Source of the DNA: CAYVFM01 sp964546375
Lineage (GTDB): Bacteria; Gemmatimonadota; Gemmatimonadetes; Palauibacterales; Palauibacteraceae
Assembly: GCA_964546375.1 (NCBI GenBank)
Contig: CAZJJO010000030.1
Location: 1-20,475, forward strand
DNA: 20,475 nt
Direction of reading: 5' to 3'
Shown here: positions 13,737-20,475 of the stretch, in pieces
How positions within the stretch are numbered: the first letter of the stretch is position 1
Layout of the letters: each line of letters starts with the position of its first letter
Notes under the pieces: generated by a model
Databases searched by the model: none
What the model saw: the letters and a program-made list of their open reading frames with translations, nothing else
Told to the model about the DNA's origin: nothing
Position numbers and translations under genes: made by a program

Positions 13737-15047
13737 TCACTCCGGTTCGAGCCAGACGATCGTCTCGACGTGGGCGGTCTGCGGGAAGGCGTCGAAGGCC
13801 CGCAGGTCGCCGATCCGCCAGCGCTCGCCGAGCCGCTCCAGGTCCCGCGCCAGCGTCGCCGGGTCGCAGCTCACGTAGACCAGCGCCTCCACCTCCGCGT
13901 CCCGCAGCGCCGACGACGCCTCCCGCGAGAGCCCGGACCGGGGCGGGTTGACCACCGCCAGGTCGGCCGGCAGCAGCGAGGCCGCACGCTCCTCCACCGG
14001 CGCCGCGTGGAAGTCGACCTCGACGCCCCGGATCCGGGCGGCCCGGCGCCCCGCCTGCACCGCCTCCCGGTCCGCCTCGCAGGCGGCCGCCCGGGCGCCG
14101 GCCGCGGCCCACCGCATCGCCCGCACCCCGGCGCCGGCGTACAGGTCCACGGCCCGGCGTCCCTCGAGCCCGCCGAGCCGCCGCTCGACCAGGCGGTCCA
14201 GGTGCCGCTCCATGGCGCCGGCGACCGTCCGGTTCACCTGCAGGAACGTCTCCGGCCCGAGCCGGAGGTCGGCGCCGAGCCACCGCTCCGGGAAGGTCGG
14301 GGACCCGGCCAGCAGCCGGCGCTCCTCCCCCCGGGGGCGCCAGGCGTAGCAGGCCAGCCCGGAGACGGCTCCGGCCACCGCGTCCGGGTCGCCGGCGCCG
14401 CCCCCGCCGCCCTCGACCAGCAGCGCCGTGGCGCCCGACGCCGAGGCCCGGACGGTGATCCGCAGCTCGTCGCCCTCCGGCAGGGCGGCCGCCCCCGCGC
14501 CCCAGGCCCCGCGCAGATCGGACCACGCCCGGGCCACCGCCTCCTCGGCCAGCGGACAGCGCTCCACGTCCACCAGCCGCTCCGGCGCCTCGAGGCGGTG
14601 ATAGCCCGCCACGGGCGCGCCCTCGCCCCGGCGGAGGGTGAGCGTGATCCGGTTCCGGTAGCGCAGCGGCGGCCCCGGGTCCTCCACCGGCGGAGGCTCC
14701 ACCTCCCGGCCGCCGATGCGCCCGAGGGCGTCGGCCACGGCCCGGGCCTTGGCGGCCCGCTCCGCCTCCCGCTCCAGGTGCTGGAGCTGACAGCCGCCGC
14801 AGGCCTCGTAGTACGGACAGGGCGGCGTCGTCCGGCCCGGACCCGGCTCCAGCACCTCCAGCGCCCGGCCCCGGGCCCAGCTCCCGTGCTCCTCGGTCAG
14901 CCGGACCCGCACCCGGTCGCCCGGGGCGGTCCTCGGCACGAAGACCACGCGGCCGCCGGGCTCGCGGGCCACCCCGTCGCCCCCCACGGCCACCGACTCC
15001 ACCTCCAGCTCCATCCCCTCCGCCGCCGGGGCGTCCCCGCCGCTCAC
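13737..15047 (-). CDS. TrmA/RlmD-family RNA (uracil-5-)-methyltransferase with 4Fe-4S site
   Basis: S-adenosylmethionine-dependent methylation of a uracil C5 in rRNA or tRNA. 436 residues from the GTG that overlaps the accC stop; ATG 15014 is a possible shorter start. Domains: N-terminal TRAM (about 12-70), iron-sulphur cysteines Cys77, Cys83, Cys86 (CPYYEACGGCQLQH) and Cys164, then the methyltransferase core with GPETFLQVNRTVAGAM, DLYAGAGV (SAM binding, about 301-308) and VVNPPRSGLS. The catalytic Cys394 sits in YVSCDPATLARDL, with general-base Glu428 in HVETIVWLEP. The cysteine spacing resembles RlmD (RumA), but target site cannot be assigned. It sits, in the same direction, inside an acyl-CoA carboxylase operon, which is not an expected partner. 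Confidence 0.93.
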   Translation of the reverse strand: MSGGDAPAAEGMELEVESVAVGGDGVAREPGGRVVFVPRTAPGDRVRVRLTEEHGSWARGRALEVLEPGPGRTTPPCPYYEACGGCQLQHLEREAERAAKARAVADALGRIGGREVEPPPVEDPGPPLRYRNRITLTLRRGEGAPVAGYHRLEAPERLVDVERCPLAEEAVARAWSDLRGAWGAGAAALPEGDELRITVRASASGATALLVEGGGGGAGDPDAVAGAVSGLACYAWRPRGEERRLLAGSPTFPERWLGADLRLGPETFLQVNRTVAGAMERHLDRLVERRLGGLEGRRAVDLYAGAGVRAMRWAAAGARAAACEADREAVQAGRRAARIRGVEVDFHAAPVEERAASLLPADLAVVNPPRSGLSREASSALRDAEVEALVYVSCDPATLARDLERLGERWRIGDLRAFDAFPQTAHVETIVWLEPE

Positions 15048-16558
15048 CGGGGGTCGAAGGCCCGGCGCCACGCGCTCCGCCCGGGCCCCGCCTCGCCCGC
15101 CTCCGCGTCGCCCGATCCCCGGCCGGCCGCCCCGCGGCGCTCCTCCTCCAGGAGGGCGGCCGCCACGGCGGCGGCCTCCCGCCACGCCTCCGGCAGGGAG
15201 GGATCGGTGACCTCCGGATGCTCGTCGACGTAGTGGATGTCCAGCTCGCCCCGCCGGAAGTCCTCCTCCTCCATCACCGCCAGGTGGAAGGGCTGGGTCG
15301 TGGAGACCCCCTCCAGCCGCAGCTCGGCCAGGGCCCGACGCATGCGCCGGATCGCCGCCGGCCGGTCCGGGCCGTGGACCACCAGCTTCGCCAGCAGCGG
15401 ATCGTAGTGGAGGCCGACCTCGAAGCCCTCGGCGATCCCGGCGTCCCAGCGGACCCCGGGCCCGGACGGGACCCGGAGGGTGGTGATCCGGCCCGAGGAG
15501 GGCAGGAACCCGCTGGCCGGGTCCTCGCCGCTGATCCGGCACTCGATCGCGTGGCCGCGCGGCCCGTCGAGATCGGGGTCGCACGCCAGCGGCTCGCCGG
15601 CGGCGACCCGGAGCTGCTCCTGCACCAGGTCCACGCCGGTGACCATCTCGGTGACCGGGTGCTCGACCTGGATCCGGGTGTTCATCTCCAGGAACCAGTA
15701 CTCGCCGTCCTGATAGAGGAACTCCACCGTGCCGGCGCTCCGGTAGTCCACGGCCTCGGCCGCCTCCACGGCCACGCGGCCCATCTCCTCGCGGGTGGCC
15801 TCGTCCAGGACGGCCGACGGGGCCTCCTCCACCAGCTTCTGATGCCGCCGCTGGATGGAGCACTCCCGCTCGCCCAGGTGGACCGTGCGGCCGTGCTCGT
15901 CGGCCAGCACCTGGATCTCGACGTGCCGGGGACGGTCCAGGAACCGCTCCAGGTACACCCGGTCGTCGCCGAAGGCCTGGCCGGCCTCGCTGCGGGCCGA
16001 GGCCAGGGCCGAGCCCAGCTCCCCGGGCTCCCGCACCACGCGCATGCCCTTCCCGCCCCCGCCCGCCGCGGCCTTGAGCATCACCGGGAAGCCGATCTCG
16101 CGGGCGGCCCGGAGGGCCTCCTCCTCGTCGGCGGCCGCCGCCTCGGTGCCCGGGATCACCGGCACGCCGGCCTCCCGCATCCGCCGTCGGGCCTCGGTCT
16201 TGTCGCCCATGGCGGCCACGGCCGAGGCGGGCGGTCCCACCCAGGTCAGCTCCGAGGAGGCCACCAGCTCGGCGAACTCCGCGTTCTCGGCCAGGAACCC
16301 GTACCCCGGATGGACGGCCCCGGCGCCGGTCCGGCGGGCCGCCTCCATCAGCTTCTCCATGTCGAGGTAGCTCTCGGCCGCCGGCGCGGGCCCCAGCGCC
16401 ACGGCCTCGTCGGCCGCCAGCACGTGGGGCGACAGCCGGTCGGGCTCCGAGTAGACGGCCACCGCCCGGAGGCCGAGCTCGTGGCACGCCTGGATCACCC
16501 GGACCGCGATCTCGCCCCGGTTGGCCACCAGGACGGTGTCGAAGGGTCGGCCGCTCAC
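15044..16558 (-). CDS. accC: Biotin carboxylase subunit of an acyl-CoA (probably propionyl-CoA) carboxylase
   Basis: ATP-dependent carboxylation of the biotin on the carrier protein. 504 residues from a GTG. The N-domain has VLVANRGEIAVRVIQAC and GAVHPGYGFLAENAEFAE. The ATP-grasp domain has LKAAAGGGGKGMRVV (Lys162, Gly-rich loop 166-169), RECSIQRRHQKLVEEAPS and the catalytic EMNTRIQVEHPVTE (Glu291, Asn293, Arg295). The C-domain runs to about 450. A tail of some 50 residues follows, ending SAWRRAFDPR, which recalls the linker region of long alpha chains that here carry no carrier domain. A GGAGGGG site is seven bases upstream of the start. The stop overlaps the RNA methyltransferase start by 4 bases. 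Confidence 0.94.
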   Translation of the reverse strand: MSGRPFDTVLVANRGEIAVRVIQACHELGLRAVAVYSEPDRLSPHVLAADEAVALGPAPAAESYLDMEKLMEAARRTGAGAVHPGYGFLAENAEFAELVASSELTWVGPPASAVAAMGDKTEARRRMREAGVPVIPGTEAAAADEEEALRAAREIGFPVMLKAAAGGGGKGMRVVREPGELGSALASARSEAGQAFGDDRVYLERFLDRPRHVEIQVLADEHGRTVHLGERECSIQRRHQKLVEEAPSAVLDEATREEMGRVAVEAAEAVDYRSAGTVEFLYQDGEYWFLEMNTRIQVEHPVTEMVTGVDLVQEQLRVAAGEPLACDPDLDGPRGHAIECRISGEDPASGFLPSSGRITTLRVPSGPGVRWDAGIAEGFEVGLHYDPLLAKLVVHGPDRPAAIRRMRRALAELRLEGVSTTQPFHLAVMEEEDFRRGELDIHYVDEHPEVTDPSLPEAWREAAAVAAALLEEERRGAAGRGSGDAEAGEAGPGRSAWRRAFDPR

Positions 16559-16610
16559 GGCGCCGCCCCTCCCCCCCCGTCCGACCTCGGGCGACGACGA
16601 ACGCGTCCGC

Positions 16611-16614
<4 letters not shown>
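16555..16614 (-). CDS. Possible bridging micro-ORF between pccB and accC (19 codons)
   Basis: A frame that starts with GTG overlapping the pccB stop (GTGA) and ends with TGA overlapping the accC start (GTGA). It would encode VSGRVRRRPRSDGGGGAAP. It has no ribosome-binding site of its own, so translation would depend on re-initiation after pccB. The accC ribosome-binding site lies in its last codons. No homologue is recognised, and chance is a serious alternative in GC-rich DNA. Confidence 0.25.
16571..16578. repeat. Homopolymeric C8/G8 tract before accC
   Basis: Eight consecutive C on the plus strand (G on the minus strand), just upstream of the accC ribosome-binding site and inside the bridging micro-ORF. 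Such a run can vary in length by slippage; it is also a place for sequencing error. Confidence 0.6.
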
Positions 16615-18157
<1,543 letters not shown>

Positions 18158-18161
<4 letters not shown>

Positions 18162-20146
18162 CGTGGCTCGTCGCCTCCCTCGGCGGACTCGGATCCTGAT
18201 TCCTCGAGCGGGATCTCCGCCTGGCGCACCGCGCGGCGGGCACGGGCCCGCCGCCCCCGGGCGTCAGCCGACGCCAGACGGCCGGCCGACCGCAGCCACG
18301 CCCGGACCTCCGCGGCGTCGGTGCGGCGCAGGCGCCGGTCCTGCAGCGCCCGGATCCGCACCCTGCGGCCCACGGTCCCGCCGCCCGGGGCGGGATCGAG
18401 CACCCCGGTGGCCCCCTCCACCCCGGCCAGCCCGGCGAACGCCCGCGCCACCGCGCGGGGTCGGGGCGGCCGTGCCGCCGCGGCCGCCCGGCGCACCAGG
18501 AGGGCGGCGTCGTGCCCGAGCATCGGCAGGACGTTGTCGCCCAGGGTGGTACGGTATCGGGTCTCGTACGCCGCTCGAAATCGGTCCCGGACCGTGCGCT
18601 CCTCCTCGCGGTCCCCTCCCCGCTGGAAGGCGGCGCCCACCCGGAACTGGGTGAAGACCGGCTCCAGCCGGCGCACCGTCCCCGGCCGGGTCCAGTCCGG
18701 CCCGCCGACGACCAGCGCCGACCGGATCCCGTAGTAGGCGAGCTGGGGCGCCATCTGCAGGAGCGACGAGGCCCCCGCCGCCCCGGCCCAGACCGCGTCG
18801 GGCCGGAAGGCCCCCACCTCGGTGAAGGCGCGCCGATGCGTGGTGGCGTCGGGGTCGTACGCCGCCGAGGCCACCGTCCATCCCCCGCCGGCCTCGCCCA
18901 GGGCCCGCCGGAACCGGAGATAGGACCGGCGGCCCAGCTCGCCTTCCGGATAGACGGCGCCCACGGGGCCGGGCCGGACGCGGCCGCCGACCCACCGGCC
19001 CAGGACGGCCGCGGCGTCCAGCTCACGGCGGGTCCGGTCGTGGAGGGCATACGCCCGCCGGGCCCCTTCGGGCGCCCGGGCGGCGGTGGGGCTGACCACC
19101 AGGAGGCCGGACCCCGACACGGCCCGGGCCGCCTCGGCCAGGCCGACGGTCCGGACCGGCCCCAGCACGGCCGCCACCCCCGCCTCCCGGAGCCCGGCCG
19201 CCAGCGCCCCCGTCGATCCGGACGAGACGTCGCGCTCCACCAGCTCCACGTCGGGGCCCTCGCCCTCCTCCAGGGCGATCCGCATCCCCTGGCGCACCCA
19301 CCGGCCCGGCGCCCGAAACCGGCCCGAGTCCGGCAGGAGGACGCCGATCCGGACGGGCCCCGACCGCGCGGTCACCGAGCCGTCCAGAACGGAACGGGCC
19401 GTCTGCCGGTCCGGGTCCTCGGGATCGGACTCCAGCGCCCGCCGGGCGGCCCGTCGGGCGGGGCCGGTCCGGCCGGCCCTCGCCCGCGCCTCGGCCAGCT
19501 CGGCCAGCACCAGGGCCCGGGCGGCCGGGGGCGATCCCGACCGCGCCGCCACGTCCTCGGCCGCCTCCAGCTCCGCCGTCGACATCGCGCCGGCCGCCCG
19601 CCGCATCAGGGCCCGCGCCTCCGCGTCCGGCGGTCCGTGGCGCAGGAGGACGTCCAGCGCCCCCGGATCGTCGGCCCGGACCCGGAGCAGGCGCGCCAGC
19701 GCGAGGCCCGCCCCGTCGGCGGCGCCGTCGTCGGGATAGGCGGCCAGCAGCTCCCGGAGCCGGTCCGCCGCGCCGGCGGTGTCGCCGGAGGCGACGGCGG
19801 CGCGCGCCTGCAGGCGGAGGGTCTCCGCCGCCGGGCCCCCGGCGCCCCGGGCCCGCAGGGCGAAGTAGGCGGAATCGGCCAGGCGGAGCGCCCGCGCCGG
19901 GTCGGCGGCCAGGAGCGACCGGATCCGCTCCAGCGCGGCCGGGGCGTCCCGGCCGGGATCGGCCGGCGGCTCGGCGGGCACCTCCGGGGTCGGCTCCCCG
20001 ACGGGCCCGTCACCGCCGGACCGGCCGGCGCCGCAGCCGGCCAGCAGGATCGCGGCCAGGAGGCCGATCGCGGCGGGCGCCGCCCGTCTGCGAGCGACAG
20101 GGGGGACGGCGTCCCCGGCCGTCCCCCCCGGATCCCGGTCCTTCAC
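18158..20146 (-). CDS. LpoA/LppC-like lipoprotein: TPR-like region plus periplasmic-binding-protein domain
   Basis: Exported lipoprotein of 662 residues. An Arg-rich N-region (ARRR, 18-21), a hydrophobic segment and the lipobox LLAGC place the lipidated cysteine at 38. A Pro/Gly/Glu linker follows, then an Ala/Arg-rich helical repeat region (about 65-250) resembling TPRs. From about 258 a Peripla_BP_6-type domain begins (VRIGVLLPDSGRFRAPGRWV) and runs to about 590, with VAAVLGPVRTVGLAEAARAV and GLLVVSPTA. This order matches LpoA/LppC, activators of penicillin-binding protein 1A in some proteobacteria, but no PBP gene is nearby, so that role is only a suggestion. The last 60 residues are charged. 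GTG 20146 is the only orthodox start that includes the signal peptide. Confidence 0.85.
20100..20128 (-). promoter_or_regulatory. Strong hairpin within the first codons of the lipoprotein gene
   Basis: Arms 20100-20110 and 20118-20128 are perfect 11-bp inverted repeats (GGGGGGACGGC and GCCGTCCCCCC) around a 7-base loop. On the mRNA it covers roughly codons 7-16, just after the GTG start. It could slow initiation or act as an attenuator after the upstream acidic-protein gene. No U-run follows. Confidence 0.45.
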
Positions 20147-20162
20147 GCGGCGGCCCCGCGGC

Positions 20163-20475
20163 TCAGCCGTCGGCCTTCGTCTCGTCCGCTTCCTCGTCGT
20201 CTTCGTCGTCGTCTTCGTCGTCGTCCCCGGAGGACGCGTCCGAGGCCTCGGGCTCCTCCTCGTCGGCTTCCGCCTCCGGCTCGTCCTCCTCCGCGGCGGC
20301 CTCGGGCTCCTCGTCTTCCGACGGCGCCTCCTCGTCCTCGGCTTCCTCGTCCTCGACGTCCGCCCCGGCCTCCGGCTCCTCGATCGCGGCGTCGGCCGAA
20401 GCCCCGGGCTCCTCGTCGGCTTCCGCCTCGGGCTCGTCCTCGACGTCCGCCTCGGCCTCCGGCTCCTCGTCCTCC
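20163..20475 (-). CDS. Acidic, repeat-built C-terminus of an unidentified protein (partial)
   Basis: The frame is open from the window edge to a TGA at 20165-20163 and encodes 103 residues of almost only Glu, Asp, Ala, Pro, Ser and Gly, ending in EADETKADG. Near the end is a run of Asp and Glu (DDDEDDDEDDEEAD). Most Glu codons are GAG and Asp codons GAC, with occasional GAA, consistent with real coding at this GC content. In-frame near-identical blocks show growth by duplication. No catalytic domain is visible because the body of the protein lies outside the window, so I cannot name it. Such tails occur on several ribosomal, secretion and nucleic-acid-binding proteins. The lipoprotein start is 16 bases downstream, suggesting one transcript. 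Confidence 0.7.
   Translation of the reverse strand, partial: EDEEPEAEADVEDEPEAEADEEPGASADAAIEEPEAGADVEDEEAEDEEAPSEDEEPEAAAEEDEPEAEADEEEPEASDASSGDDDEDDDEDDEEADETKADG
20256..20288 (-). repeat. 33-base in-frame repeat A, copy 1 (acidic tail)
   Basis: Matches 20409-20441 at 32 of 33 positions (one C/G difference at 20277 versus 20430). The offset is 153 bases, 51 codons, so the protein repeat keeps frame and encodes a Glu/Asp/Ala/Pro block. Confidence 0.75.
20346..20382 (-). repeat. 37-base in-frame repeat B, copy 1 (acidic tail)
   Basis: Matches 20433-20469 at 36 of 37 positions (C at 20365 versus T at 20452). The offset is 87 bases, 29 codons, again keeping frame. Confidence 0.75.
20409..20441 (-). 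repeat. 33-base in-frame repeat A, copy 2 (acidic tail)
   Basis: Partner of 20256-20288 with a single mismatch. It overlaps the start of repeat B copy 2, so the tail is a mosaic of duplicated pieces. Confidence 0.75.
20433..20469 (-). repeat. 37-base in-frame repeat B, copy 2 (acidic tail)
   Basis: Partner of 20346-20382 with one mismatch. It runs close to the window edge, so more copies may lie beyond it. Confidence 0.75.

Noticed and set aside
13737..16487. A 916-codon minus-strand frame that could suggest a fusion of the RNA methyltransferase with a large upstream domain.
   Set aside because: The part above about 15047 is an out-of-frame reading of accC; only the final 436 codons have methyltransferase motifs.
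20166..20475. Trinucleotide-like repeats read as a non-coding microsatellite or CRISPR-like array.
   Set aside because: Repeat offsets are multiples of three, the frame stays open, and codon choice fits Glu/Asp codons. There are no regular spacers.

Overview
The window is a very GC-rich (clearly above 70% by eye) stretch of bacterial chromosome. Every convincing gene lies on the minus strand, so the biological reading order runs from base 20475 down to base 1. The genes sit almost end to end, with many 4-base GTGA/ATGA stop-start overlaps and no non-coding gap longer than about 105 bases. Three things point to a Gram-negative, aerobic, GC-rich lineage: a lipobox lipoprotein resembling outer-membrane LpoA/LppC proteins, HPr kinase next to mannose-type PTS subunits, and a B12-dependent mutase with acyl-CoA carboxylase genes. 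Gemmatimonadota is my best guess, but it is an inference from gene content and has not been tested.

Layout in transcription order: (1) 20475-20163, the acidic, repeat-built C-terminus of a protein that begins outside the window. (2) 20146-18158, a 662-residue LpoA/LppC-like lipoprotein. (3) 18161-11604, a propionyl-CoA route: carboxyltransferase (pccB), biotin carboxylase (accC), a TrmA/RlmD-type RNA uracil-5-methyltransferase set inside the operon, a separate biotin carrier protein, and the large subunit of methylmalonyl-CoA mutase. (4) 11592-8650, an FmdB-type zinc ribbon, argS and a PfkB-family kinase. (5) A short hairpin and an AT-rich island (about 8561-8647) mark a probable operon boundary. 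(6) 8588-3640, purM followed by a complete riboflavin set ribD-ribE-ribBA-ribH, then nusB. (7) 3636-2518, a GT4 glycosyltransferase that lacks an orthodox start codon. (8) 2482-1, a possible 23-codon leader, hprK, and mannose-family PTS EIIA, EIIB and EIIC, the last cut by the window edge.

How the genes work together: PccB, AccC and the free biotin carrier would carboxylate propionyl-CoA to methylmalonyl-CoA. The mutase would convert this to succinyl-CoA, but it needs a B12-binding small subunit and an epimerase encoded elsewhere. RibBA, RibD, RibH and RibE supply every dedicated riboflavin step except the phosphatase. No FMN riboswitch fits in the short leader. HprK beside EIIA/B/C suggests a PTS in which HPr phosphorylation is controlled; HPr, enzyme I and EIID are not in the window.

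No tRNA, rRNA, CRISPR array, insertion sequence or phage gene was seen. I did not find a clearly new system. The most unusual points are the ACG-like start of the glycosyltransferase, two arginine/glycine-rich micro-ORFs that bridge neighbouring genes by 4-base overlaps, a duplicated ribosome-binding/start box upstream of hprK, a strong hairpin inside the first codons of the lipoprotein gene, and the RNA methyltransferase embedded in the carboxylase operon.
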